This document shows, piece by piece, positions 8,110 through 16,626 of a stretch of DNA of 64,000 bases (its first letter is position 1; every line of letters starts with the position of its first letter). This DNA comes from Coprococcus sp. OM04-5BH (GTDB lineage Bacteria; Bacillota; Clostridia; Lachnospirales; Lachnospiraceae). The notes under the pieces are model-generated. The model worked only from the letters and a program-made list of their open reading frames with translations. It searched no databases and was not told the DNA's origin. Made by a program: the position numbers and the translations under genes. Location of the stretch: positions 310,001-374,000 of the forward strand of contig NZ_QULM01000001.1 of assembly GCF_003482105.1 (NCBI RefSeq), written 5' to 3'.

Positions 8110-9801
8110 ATGAAAAACAAAATTATTGATTTACTTGCAGCGCAGATAGAAGGAATGTCTAAGGAAGATATTTCAGCTACTATTGAAATACCACCTAAGC
8201 CTGAAATGGGTGACTTTGCATTTCCTTGTTTCAGACTTGCCAAGACCATGCACAAAGCTCCTAATATGATTGCAGCAGACATTAAGGAAGCTATAGGCGA
8301 TGTGGATTACCTTGACAGGATTGAAGTAAAGGGTGCATACCTTAACTTCTTCGTTAAGACAGAAGTATTTGTTAAGTCAATGATAGAAGCAGCAAATTCC
8401 GAGAACTTTGGTGGATCAGATATAGGTGAAGGCAAGAATATCTGCCTTGACTACTCATCTCCTAACGTAGCCAAGAACTTCCATGTAGGTCACCTCAGAA
8501 CTACTATCATTGGTAATTCACTCTACAAGATCTTCTCTAAGCTTGGATACAATGCCATTAGAATTAACCACCTTGGTGACTGGGGTACACAGTTTGGTAA
8601 GCTCATCGTGGCTTACAAGGCATGGGGAAGCAAGGAAGCCGTAGAAAAAGACGGAATTTCAGAGCTTATGAAATTATATGTTAAATTCCATGAGGAAGCT
8701 GACAAGAACCCTGAATTAGTAGATGAAGCAAGGGCATGGTTTGCCAAGATGGAACATGGTGATGAGGAAGCCCTTTCAATCTGGCAATGGTTCAAGGATA
8801 TAAGCCTTGTTGAATATAAGAGAACCTACGATCTTCTTGGAGTAGACTTTGATTACTATTTAGGAGAAAGCTTCTACAGAGATAAGTGTCAGGAGGTTGT
8901 TGACAAGATAACAGAAGCCGGCTTACTGAAGGAAAGTGAAGGTGCAATGATCGTTGACCTTTCAGAGTATGACATGGCTCCATGTATAATCACAAAGAAG
9001 GACGGAAGCTCAATATATGCCACAAGAGACCTTGCGGCAATCTTCTACCGTAAGAAGACCTACAACTTCTGCAAATGTCTGTATGTGACCGGTCAGGAAC
9101 AGAAGCTTCATTTCGCACAGGTATTCAAGGTAGTAGAGCTTCTTGGAAATGAATGGGCAAAGGACCAGTTAGTTCATATTCCTTACGGACTTGTAAGTCT
9201 TGAAGGAGCTAAGCTTTCTACGAGAAACGGCAACATTATATATGCTGAGGATATTCTTCATGACGCCATTGAAAAGAGTCTTGAAATAATTACAGAGAAG
9301 AGTCCTAACCTTGAAAACAAGGAAGAGGTTGCCAAGATGGTTGGTGTAGGTTCAGTATTATTCAACGACTTATATAATCAAAGAATTAAGGATGTATCAT
9401 TCAGTTGGGATAAGGTACTTAACTTCGACGGCGAGACCGGTCCATATGTGCAGTATACACATGCAAGATGTTCCAGTGTTGTAAGACTTGCAGAAAACTT
9501 TGACCCATCTAATGAAGTTGATTTCTCAGTAATCACAGAACCGGACGCAATCTTCCTTCTTAAGGAAATCAACAGATTTCCTAAGGTTGTTCTTGACGCT
9601 GCTGATAAGTATGAGCCATCAATCGTTGCAAGATTTTCCGTTGATGTTGCTCAGGCATTTAACAAGTTCTACAACTCAACAAGAATAAATGTACCTGAGG
9701 AGAATGTCAAGAATGCCAGAGTAATGCTCACATACCTTACAAAGAAGACATTATCTGACGCACTTGAATTATTAGGTATTCAGGCACCGGAAGCAATGTA
9801 A
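8110..9801 (+). CDS. argS: Arginyl-tRNA synthetase
   Basis: Class I aminoacyl-tRNA synthetase that charges tRNA-Arg with arginine. The N-terminal Add-1 domain is followed by the signature SSPNVAKNFHVGHLRTT, where HVGH is the HIGH motif (near residue 125), and by KLSTRNGN as the KMSKS-like segment (near 375). The C-terminal anticodon-binding domain ends with the usual ALELLGIQAPEAM-type tail. Length (563) is normal. The start is supported by GAAAGGAT. A strong terminator follows at 9888. Confidence 0.97.
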   Translation: MKNKIIDLLAAQIEGMSKEDISATIEIPPKPEMGDFAFPCFRLAKTMHKAPNMIAADIKEAIGDVDYLDRIEVKGAYLNFFVKTEVFVKSMIEAANSENFGGSDIGEGKNICLDYSSPNVAKNFHVGHLRTTIIGNSLYKIFSKLGYNAIRINHLGDWGTQFGKLIVAYKAWGSKEAVEKDGISELMKLYVKFHEEADKNPELVDEARAWFAKMEHGDEEALSIWQWFKDISLVEYKRTYDLLGVDFDYYLGESFYRDKCQEVVDKITEAGLLKESEGAMIVDLSEYDMAPCIITKKDGSSIYATRDLAAIFYRKKTYNFCKCLYVTGQEQKLHFAQVFKVVELLGNEWAKDQLVHIPYGLVSLEGAKLSTRNGNIIYAEDILHDAIEKSLEIITEKSPNLENKEEVAKMVGVGSVLFNDLYNQRIKDVSFSWDKVLNFDGETGPYVQYTHARCSSVVRLAENFDPSNEVDFSVITEPDAIFLLKEINRFPKVVLDAADKYEPSIVARFSVDVAQAFNKFYNSTRINVPEENVKNARVMLTYLTKKTLSDALELLGIQAPEAM

Positions 9802-9887
9802 TAAATTAAACTCAACTATATTGCAACAAAAATAATACAGAATAAAATATTAACAATAAATATAATGATTATTTAACAATGTCAAAG

Positions 9888-9935
9888 GATCCCCGGATTT
9901 ATATTTTAAATAAATCCGGGGATCACATTTTATAA
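9888..9935 (+). terminator. Terminator after argS
   Basis: The 14-bp perfect stem GATCCCCGGATTTA / TAAATCCGGGGATC (9888-9901 with 9911-9924) has a short AT loop and a following T-rich stretch. It ends 15 bp before the first parS site and insulates the par region. Confidence 0.88.
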
Positions 9936-9938
9936 TAG

Positions 9939-9954
9939 TGTTTCACGTGAAACA
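9939..9954. promoter_or_regulatory. parS site 1
   Basis: A perfect match to the 16-bp ParB-binding palindrome TGTTTCACGTGAAACA. First of three sites in 310 bp upstream of parA. Confidence 0.96.
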
Positions 9955-10115
9955 TTCATGTGCTAATTTTTGAATATTGATATTTTTTCTTTAACATGTA
10001 GTAGTACATATTGGTTTTTGATATTTTTACCATCTATACTTTATTGTAAAATTATTTAAATTTTTCATTATATATTTTTTATCTGAAACCTATTTAAGTT
10101 TGAATTAATCATCAA

Positions 10116-10131
10116 TGTTTCACGTGAAACA
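10116..10131. promoter_or_regulatory. parS site 2
   Basis: A second perfect TGTTTCACGTGAAACA palindrome, 177 bp from site 1. The DNA between is extremely AT-rich and contains no gene. Confidence 0.96.
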
Positions 10132-10232
10132 TTTAGCAAAAATAATTTCATTTTAGTAGTATTTAATATAGAAGAAACAATTTATAAGTGCTATAATATA
10201 CAAGCATTGTTTATAGTTCTCATTATATAAAA

Positions 10233-10248
10233 TGTTTCACGTGAAACA
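10233..10248. promoter_or_regulatory. parS site 3
   Basis: A third perfect TGTTTCACGTGAAACA palindrome, 117 bp from site 2 and 69 bp before the parA start codon, where bound ParB could also influence parA transcription (inference). Confidence 0.96.
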
Positions 10249-10316
10249 TTCTATACATAAGAACATAATAACTCTACTACTAACTTATAGAGCCAACACA
10301 ATAAAGGAGAGATAAC

Positions 10317-11090
10317 GTGGGAAGAATTATTGCTGTAGCTAACCAGAAGGGTGGTGTTGGCAAAACCACAACTGCAATAAATGTTGCAGCATGTCTGGCT
10401 AAGAAAGGAAAGAGAGTTCTTGCGGTTGACCTTGATCCCCAGGGCAATATGACCAGTGGTCTTGGTATAGATAAGAATGATCTTGGCTACACTGTATATG
10501 ATATGATGACTGACCAGTGCAATATTGGTGAGTGTATGCTTATAAATGTCTTTCCAAACCTGAATGTAATACCCGCCAGCCGTGAATTGGCAGGAGCAGA
10601 GGTAGAATTTGTGGGTATGGAGGATATGCAGCATATTCTTAAGAACAACCTCAAGAAGGTGAAGTCAAAGTATGATTTCATTATTATTGATTGTCCACCT
10701 GCACTTGGAATGTTGACAGTAAATGCCTTAACTGCTGCAAATACTGTTTTAGTTCCAATACAATGTGAGTTTTTTGCATTGGACGGCTTATCACAGCTTA
10801 TATATACTGTAAATCTTATTAAAAAGAAACTTAACAGAACCCTTAAGATTGAGGGTGTAGTATTTACAATGTATGATTCAAGAACAAATCTGTCAGCTCA
10901 GGTTGTGGAAAATGTTCGTGAAAATCTTACACAAAATATCTACAATACCGTTATTCCTAGAAATGTTCGTCTTGCAGAGGCACCAAGCTATGGACTTCCT
11001 ATTATTATATATGATCCAAAGTCAGCCGGTGCAGAGCACTATATGATGCTTGCAGACGAAATAATTGAGAATGACATTGTAACAGTTTAA
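10317..11090 (+). CDS. parA: ParA/Soj chromosome-partitioning ATPase
   Basis: Walker-type ATPase that binds DNA non-specifically in the ATP form and works with ParB-parS to segregate origins; Soj proteins also modulate DnaA. The deviant Walker A KGGVGKTT lies at residues 11-18 and the Walker B-like IIIDCPPALG near 121. Length (257) is typical of chromosomal Soj rather than longer plasmid ParA proteins, and there is no N-terminal HTH. The start codon is GTG, fixed by AAAGGAGAG seven bases upstream. Three parS sites lie immediately before it and parB follows after a 272-bp repeat-rich gap. Confidence 0.96.
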   Translation: MGRIIAVANQKGGVGKTTTAINVAACLAKKGKRVLAVDLDPQGNMTSGLGIDKNDLGYTVYDMMTDQCNIGECMLINVFPNLNVIPASRELAGAEVEFVGMEDMQHILKNNLKKVKSKYDFIIIDCPPALGMLTVNALTAANTVLVPIQCEFFALDGLSQLIYTVNLIKKKLNRTLKIEGVVFTMYDSRTNLSAQVVENVRENLTQNIYNTVIPRNVRLAEAPSYGLPIIIYDPKSAGAEHYMMLADEIIENDIVTV

Positions 11091-11110
11091 GTCAATATTT
11101 TATCAAACAA

Positions 11111-11350
11111 TATTAAATTTAAACGTTTATTATGGCTAATCACTTATTATGCTAATTAACATTAAACTTAAACGCTATTAGAAACAGACTGATTAAACTT
11201 AATATTATTCAAATGTATTTAGTTTAGATTATATTGAGCTTAAATGCCTACTTAATATAAATAGTATTGAGTTTAAATGCTTACTTAAACATAATAGTAT
11301 TAACCTTAAATCAAATACTGTTAAGCTAACCAGTATTAAAATTGAACAAA
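11111..11350. repeat. Degenerate ~33-bp repeats between parA and parB
   Basis: About seven imperfect copies of a TATTRARYTTAAAYGC-like motif begin near 11111, 11160, 11190, 11232, 11265, 11298 and 11334. The last four are spaced 33, 33 and 36 bp apart. The motif is not the parS sequence and no open frame covers it. Origin (tandem duplication) and role are unknown. Confidence 0.55.
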
Positions 11351-11362
11351 GGAGTATTTTAA

Positions 11363-12313
11363 ATGGCAGTAAAAAGAGGAGGATTAGGCAAGGGTCTTTC
11401 CGATCTTATTCCTACCGATGATTTTGGTTCTTCAAATAACAAGTCATCAGGTAAGAATACTGTAACCAAAACTGTCACAAAGGAAGTAGTCAAGGAGGTT
11501 GTTAAAGAGGTTGAGAAAACTCTTAAGATTACCGAAATTGAACCAAACCATGGACAGCCAAGAAAGAATTTTGATGAAGATGCCCTTAATGAACTGGCGG
11601 AATCCATCAAACAATTTGGTGTATTGGAACCCCTGATCGTAACTAAGAAAGATAAATATTATGAAATAATTGCAGGTGAGCGTCGTTGGAGGGCAGCAAG
11701 AATTGCCGGGATTAAAGAAGTTCCTGTAGTTATCAGAGATTACACTCCTAAGGAGATAATGGAGATATCTCTTATTGAGAATATACAGAGAGAAGATCTT
11801 AACCCTATTGAAGAAGCTCTGGCATATGAAAGTCTTATAAATGAGTACAATCTCAAACAAGATGAGGTTGCAGAACGAGTTTCAAAAAGCCGTTCTACCA
11901 TCACTAATTCGTTAAGATTATTGAAGTTATGTGATAAGGTTCGCCAGATGGTTATAGACGGTATGCTTACAACCGGACATGTACGTGCTCTTGTTCCCAT
12001 TGAAGATGAAGAGCTTCAGTATGAAGTGGCAATGGCTATATTTGATCAGAACTTAAGTGTCCGAGAAACAGAAGCATTTGTCAAGAAGGTATTAAAGCAA
12101 TTAGAAGAAACCAATAAGCCGGAAACTGAGAAGCAGGCAGAGAAAGACTTGAGTGTATTCTACTCAGAACTTGAAACAAGATTAAAGGATATACTAGGTG
12201 CCAAGATTTCAATAAAAGCAAAGAATAACGGCAAAGGTAAGATTGAAATTGATTACTACTCTCAGGACGAGCTTGATCGTATAACTGAGATGTTATATTC
12301 CATAAACAGATAA
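11363..12313 (+). CDS. parB: ParB/Spo0J centromere-binding protein
   Basis: CTP-dependent DNA clamp that loads at parS, spreads and recruits SMC. After an unusually Lys/Val-rich N-terminal stretch (about 20-55), it has IEPNHGQPRKNFDEDAL-type ParB N-domain sequence, the catalytic/CTP-binding GERRWRAA motif near residue 105, ENIQREDLNP near 140, and a helix-turn-helix QDEVAERVSKSRSTITN that reads parS. The C-terminal dimer domain ends the 316-residue protein. AAAGGAG precedes the ATG. Its cognate sites lie upstream of parA. Confidence 0.96.
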   Translation: MAVKRGGLGKGLSDLIPTDDFGSSNNKSSGKNTVTKTVTKEVVKEVVKEVEKTLKITEIEPNHGQPRKNFDEDALNELAESIKQFGVLEPLIVTKKDKYYEIIAGERRWRAARIAGIKEVPVVIRDYTPKEIMEISLIENIQREDLNPIEEALAYESLINEYNLKQDEVAERVSKSRSTITNSLRLLKLCDKVRQMVIDGMLTTGHVRALVPIEDEELQYEVAMAIFDQNLSVRETEAFVKKVLKQLEETNKPETEKQAEKDLSVFYSELETRLKDILGAKISIKAKNNGKGKIEIDYYSQDELDRITEMLYSINR

Positions 12314-12324
12314 GGTGGCATAGT

Positions 12325-12855
12325 ATGAACAGTAAAATACTAAGTAAAATAGGTATTGATCCGGCCTACATACTAATAATACTGCTTATTCTGATAGTTA
12401 TATTATTTGTTTTATTATTTTATGTTATGGCCAATATGAAGCAGCGAAACAAGGAAATCAGTATTTTACTTAACGGAACCTCAGGTGCTGATCTTGAAGA
12501 TATAATAATGAAGAGATTTGCAGAAATGGACGCCGTTAAGAATAATTCCAGACGACTTACAAAGGAGCACAAGGAAATACAAGAATACCTGGGAAACTGT
12601 ATAAGTAAGGTTGCTTTGGTAAAATATGATGCCTTTGAGGGTATGGGTGGAAGCCTAAGCTTCGCACTTGCTCTTCTCGACAGTGACAATAATGGTGTTG
12701 TACTTAACTGTATGCACTCAAGAGAAGGCTGCTTTAATTACGCAAAAGAAATCATCAAGGGAGAGTCCTATGTAGCCTTATCTGAAGAAGAAAAAGAGGC
12801 TATTGAGCGAGCCAAAACGCTTGATGAAGAAATTTCAGAGATTATTGAAAGTTAA
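12325..12855 (+). CDS. DUF4446-family membrane-anchored protein
   Basis: A 176-residue protein with one N-terminal transmembrane helix (about 13-36) followed by a cytoplasmic domain with a heptad-like stretch and the conserved SFALALLD and NCMHSREGCFNYAKEI segments. DUF4446 proteins typically sit directly downstream of parB in clostridia, and here the gap is 11 bp, so it is almost certainly in the par operon. A role in origin positioning or membrane attachment is an inference from context only; no enzymatic motif is seen. Confidence 0.8.
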   Translation: MNSKILSKIGIDPAYILIILLILIVILFVLLFYVMANMKQRNKEISILLNGTSGADLEDIIMKRFAEMDAVKNNSRRLTKEHKEIQEYLGNCISKVALVKYDAFEGMGGSLSFALALLDSDNNGVVLNCMHSREGCFNYAKEIIKGESYVALSEEEKEAIERAKTLDEEISEIIES

Positions 12856-13048
12856 TAATTTGGTTTATCTATATTTTTTAACTATTATTTTAACTGATAT
12901 TTTTAACTGATACTTTCAGCTAATATTTTTAATTAATATTTCAGATGATTTATATATAGTTTTTTGACTATAGTCAATAATTTTAATTATATATCAAGTT
13001 TATTATTAGATTAATTTGGTAATACTATTTTATACAAGGAGAAGAAAG
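12856..13048. other. AT-rich gap before serS
   Basis: Degenerate tandem TTTTTAACTGATA-like units (about 12885-12945) are followed by a perfect 14-bp palindrome TTGACTATAGTCAA at 12964-12977. There is no T-box-like leader and no gene. Confidence 0.4.
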
Positions 13049-14335
13049 ATGATAGCCATTAAGTTTTTAAGAGAAAATCCAGACGTAGTAAAACAGAACA
13101 TTAAGAACAAATTTCAGGACAGCAAGCTTCCACTTGTTGATGAAGTTATTGAACTGGATGCCAGGTCAAGGGCAATAAAGCAGGAAGCTGATGACCTTCG
13201 TGCCAAGAGAAATACTCTTTCAAAGCAGATCGGAGCTTTAATGGCACAGGGCAAAAAGGAAGAAGCTGAAGAAGTTAAGAAGCAGGTTGCTGCACAGGCA
13301 TCAAGACTTAAAGAGCTTGAGTCATTACAGCCTGAGGTTGATTCTAAAGTCAAGGAGATCATGATGGTTATTCCTAATATCATTGATCCTTCTGTTCCTA
13401 TCGGTAAGGATGATTCTGAAAATGTAGAGATCGAGAAGTTCGGTGATCCTGTTGTTCCTGACTTTGAAATTCCTTATCATTCAGAAATAATGGAAAGCTT
13501 AAATGGTCTTGATCTTGATTCAGCAAGAAGAGTTGCAGGTAATGGTTTCTACTATTTAATGGGAGACATTGCAAGACTTCACTCAGCAGTTATATCATAT
13601 GCAAGAGACTTTATGATTGACAGAGGATTTACATATTGTATTCCTCCATACATGATCAGAAGCAATGTAGTTACAGGCGTTATGAGTTTCGCAGAAATGG
13701 ACGCTATGATGTATAAAATTGAAGGCGAAGACCTTTACCTTATCGGTACATCAGAACACTCAATGATCGGTAAGTTTATCGACCAGATCATCCCTGAGGA
13801 TCAGCTTCCACAGACCCTCACAAGCTACTCTCCTTGTTTCAGAAAAGAAAAAGGTGCTCATGGTATAGAGGAGCGTGGTGTATATAGAATACATCAGTTT
13901 GAGAAGCAGGAAATGATTGTTGTCTGCAAGCCGGAAGAGAGCAAGATGTGGTTTGATAAATTATGGAAGAACACTGTAGACCTCTTCCGTTCATTAGATA
14001 TTCCTGTAAGAACCCTCGAATGTTGTTCAGGTGATCTTGCAGATCTTAAGGTTAAGTCTCTTGATGTTGAGGCATGGTCTCCTCGTCAGAAGAAGTATTT
14101 TGAGGTTGGTAGCTGTTCAAATCTCGGTGACGCACAGGCAAGAAGACTTCAGATCCGTGTTAAGGATTCAAATGGTAATAAGTACCTTGCTCATACCCTT
14201 AATAACACTGTTGTTGCACCACCTAGAATGCTTATTGCATTCCTTGAGAACAACCTTCAGGCAGATGGTTCCGTAAGAATACCTGAAGTTCTCCGTCCAT
14301 ACATGGGTGGCAAGGAAAAGCTTGAGAAGAAATAA
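13049..14335 (+). CDS. serS: Seryl-tRNA synthetase
   Basis: Class II synthetase that charges tRNA-Ser (and tRNA-Sec where present). The N-terminal long antiparallel coiled coil (about 30-105), which grips the long variable arm, contains many Lys/Glu/Ala heptads; motif 2 is near FRKEKGAHG and motif 3 near NNTVVAPPRMLIAFLEN. The frame is open from 13016, but AAGGAG at 13036-13041 points to the ATG at 13049, giving 428 residues, the normal length. DUF3881 follows after 15 bp. Confidence 0.96.
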   Translation: MIAIKFLRENPDVVKQNIKNKFQDSKLPLVDEVIELDARSRAIKQEADDLRAKRNTLSKQIGALMAQGKKEEAEEVKKQVAAQASRLKELESLQPEVDSKVKEIMMVIPNIIDPSVPIGKDDSENVEIEKFGDPVVPDFEIPYHSEIMESLNGLDLDSARRVAGNGFYYLMGDIARLHSAVISYARDFMIDRGFTYCIPPYMIRSNVVTGVMSFAEMDAMMYKIEGEDLYLIGTSEHSMIGKFIDQIIPEDQLPQTLTSYSPCFRKEKGAHGIEERGVYRIHQFEKQEMIVVCKPEESKMWFDKLWKNTVDLFRSLDIPVRTLECCSGDLADLKVKSLDVEAWSPRQKKYFEVGSCSNLGDAQARRLQIRVKDSNGNKYLAHTLNNTVVAPPRMLIAFLENNLQADGSVRIPEVLRPYMGGKEKLEKK

Positions 14336-14350
14336 TATCGGAGGTAATGC

Positions 14351-15232
14351 ATGCATAGTTATTTGCGAGCTATTGGATTTTCAAAAATTACATCCCGAAT
14401 GCTGCTTGAGCCCGTATATAGAAAAGTTTTAGCCGAGCCTACAAGAAAGACCGTTACCTCTGTCAGTGCTGATACCAAGATTATCCAGTTAGACAGAGAT
14501 TTCGGTGACGGCTTTGGTTTGTCTCTGGTTGGAGAGATTGCTGCAGACGGTTCTCTCTCCATAGAGCATTATTTTCCTTATGTGACATCGGATCAGCTCA
14601 CCAATCAGGAATGTATATATATTGAAAAACATGGCGACAAAGAAGCATTTGCAGGTATAAGCGATTCATACGAGCTTGGCATGACACTAATATTTTTCCT
14701 TAGAAATATAGCCCAATATGAACACACAACCTGGCTCAATGTATCAAATCTGTACATGAACAAGGTTTATCTGTCTGCCCTTTCAACCCAGGGAAAGATA
14801 ATACTAAACATATCTCCTCAGGAAGATTCCGGACATGCTGAAGAATCCGGAATTAACCAGGCAAATAGAAGCAAACTCCTGGAGGCTGCAAGGCAGGGAG
14901 ACAAGACTGCCCTGGAAAGTCTCACGCTGGATGATATGGACACCTATTCCCTGATAAATAAAAGAGTCAGACATGAGGATATCCTTTCTATAGTTGATAC
15001 GAATTTCATGCCATACGGTATTGAGACAGAGCACTACTCCCTTATCGGAAACATCTTAAAGGTTGAGGAAAAGGTTAATTCCTTTACTGGTGAACATATT
15101 TATATCCTTACTGTTCAGACAAATGATATTGCCATGACCATAGCCATAAGTAAAGAAGACCTTATGGGTGAACCGGCTGTAGGAAGAAGATTTAAAGGTG
15201 TTGTATGGCTTCAGGGTCTTGTTGTATTGTAA
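14351..15232 (+). CDS. DUF3881-family protein
   Basis: A 293-residue soluble protein beginning MHSYLRAIGFSKITS, the characteristic opening of DUF3881 proteins, which I know mainly from Lachnospiraceae. No catalytic motif, membrane segment or signal peptide is visible. The gene follows serS by 15 bp with CGGAGGT before the start, so they are probably co-transcribed. Function is unknown; the family's restriction to this lineage supports the taxonomic placement. Confidence 0.75.
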   Translation: MHSYLRAIGFSKITSRMLLEPVYRKVLAEPTRKTVTSVSADTKIIQLDRDFGDGFGLSLVGEIAADGSLSIEHYFPYVTSDQLTNQECIYIEKHGDKEAFAGISDSYELGMTLIFFLRNIAQYEHTTWLNVSNLYMNKVYLSALSTQGKIILNISPQEDSGHAEESGINQANRSKLLEAARQGDKTALESLTLDDMDTYSLINKRVRHEDILSIVDTNFMPYGIETEHYSLIGNILKVEEKVNSFTGEHIYILTVQTNDIAMTIAISKEDLMGEPAVGRRFKGVVWLQGLVVL

Positions 15233-15286
15233 AAGTATGGATAACTTAAGACAAAATCTTTTACCCGAAAAGTGATTGTATATCAT

Positions 15287-15316
15287 TTGACATTTGGTAA
15301 TATATATATATATTAT
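15287..15316 (+). promoter_or_regulatory. Probable promoter for tRNA-Arg
   Basis: A consensus -35 TTGACA (15287-15292) is followed by an AT-repeat spacer of 18 bp and TATTAT (15311-15316). The -35 overlaps a TATCATTTGACA motif like those at 1994 and 63845. Confidence 0.5.
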
Positions 15317-15398
15317 GTTATTAAATATATAATGATAGTATATTATCCCACAGGGTATTTACATTTTCAAAAATATATAGTAAACTTATAAAGTTGAT

Positions 15399-15472
15399 GC
15401 ATCTGTAGCTCAGTAGGATAGAGCGTCCGCCTCCTAAGCGGAAGGTCGTGGGTTCGAATCCCGCCAGGTGCA
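15399..15472 (+). tRNA. tRNA-Arg (CCT anticodon)
   Basis: A 74-nt cloverleaf: acceptor GCATCTG / CAGGTGC, D arm AGCTCAGTAGGATAGAGC, anticodon stem TCCGC/GCGGA with loop CTCCTAA (anticodon CCT, reads AGG), T arm GGGTTCGAATCCC, discriminator A. It lies 30 bp before the exonuclease start. Confidence 0.96.
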
Positions 15473-15502
15473 TATTTTTTAATACTCGTGAGGATTTCTT
15501 TT

Positions 15503-16462
15503 ATGAATTATATAGTTATGGACCTGGAATGGAATCAAAGCTACTCAGGTCACATGGGAGAACATCCGCGAATGCCTTTTGAAATTATAGAAATTGGTGC
15601 TGTCAAGGTAGACAAGAACTTCAATATAATTGATGAATATTGCAGCCTTGTACGACCGAGAATATATAAGAAACTTCATTCAAAGATTCGTTCTATACTA
15701 AATTATGATGAATATGACCTCAACACCAAGGGTCGTGGTTTCAAAGAAGTCTGCAATGAATTTCTAAAATGGTGTGGTGATGATTACATGTTCTGTACCT
15801 GGGGTCCTATGGATCTTACAGAGCTTCAGACAAATATGGATTTCTACTATATGCCTAAGTTACCACGTCCTGTGAAGTTCATTAACCTGCAGCAGATATA
15901 TGCTGACAAGGCATCAGGTAAGGATAAGAGGAGTGCTAGTGTAAGCAAGCTTGAAAAAGCTGTATCTGAACTCAATATTCCTGAAGATATGCCATTTCAC
16001 TCAGCTCTCAACGATTCAAAATATACTGCTCTGGTTATGAAAGCAATGAAACCAAAAAATATCAACAATCAATATTCTTTTGATCTTTATATCCATCCAT
16101 CGGATATTAAGGACGAGATTACTGACAGACACAACAATATGTATGAATATATTACACGAACCTTTAAAACCAAACAGGAAGCTCTCGATGATCCGAAGGT
16201 ATCTGAGGTAAGATGTTACAAGTGTAATAAGAAGGTCACTAAGAAAATCAAATGGTTTGCCAACAGCCCTTCATCATACATAAGCGTTGGAAAATGCTGG
16301 CACCACGGTTATTTCTGTGGAAAGATTAAATTCAAGCCGGATAACGAAGGATACTATATAGTTAAGACTATAAAGCCTATTGATAAATCAGGTATTGAAG
16401 AGATCAATATAAAGCAGGAAGAGATCCGCGAGAGACGTAAAGAAAAGCGTCACAACAAATAA
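15503..16462 (+). CDS. DEDDh 3'-5' exonuclease with C-terminal Cys cluster
   Basis: RNase T/DnaQ-type 3'-5' exonuclease similar to the KapD group. The first metal-binding pair is in VMDLEWNQ near the N-terminus, and the HSALNDSKYTA segment near residue 170 supplies the catalytic His and last Asp of DEDDh. The distal 100 residues carry CYKC and then CWHHGYFCG, four cysteines that suggest a zinc-binding knuckle possibly used for RNA or DNA contact. GTGAGGA eight bases upstream selects the ATG at 15503 over the GTG at 15488. Substrate is unknown. Confidence 0.85.
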   Translation: MNYIVMDLEWNQSYSGHMGEHPRMPFEIIEIGAVKVDKNFNIIDEYCSLVRPRIYKKLHSKIRSILNYDEYDLNTKGRGFKEVCNEFLKWCGDDYMFCTWGPMDLTELQTNMDFYYMPKLPRPVKFINLQQIYADKASGKDKRSASVSKLEKAVSELNIPEDMPFHSALNDSKYTALVMKAMKPKNINNQYSFDLYIHPSDIKDEITDRHNNMYEYITRTFKTKQEALDDPKVSEVRCYKCNKKVTKKIKWFANSPSSYISVGKCWHHGYFCGKIKFKPDNEGYYIVKTIKPIDKSGIEEINIKQEEIRERRKEKRHNK

Positions 16463-16592
16463 AATATATTAGTTTTATCAAGAATTTATTTTATAAATTT
16501 CATAAACGACCACTTAATTTTGGATTGAAGTATCAGCTATATTACCTGTCTTTGGCAGTAGACTGATAAGACATAAAAAGAATATATTTACA

Positions 16593-16626
16593 AAAAAAGA
16601 AAACCTTTTCAGGTTTTCTTTTTTTA
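16593..16626. terminator. Bidirectional terminator between exonuclease and rsmG
   Basis: A run of A, then AGAAAACC / GGTTTTCT stem with a short loop, then a run of T gives a functional terminator on either strand between convergent genes. It overlaps the last codons of rsmG by a few bases. Confidence 0.85.

Noticed and set aside
11111..11350. Plasmid-type iterons
   Set aside because: Copies are too diverged, there is no rep gene, and the context is clearly the chromosomal par locus.
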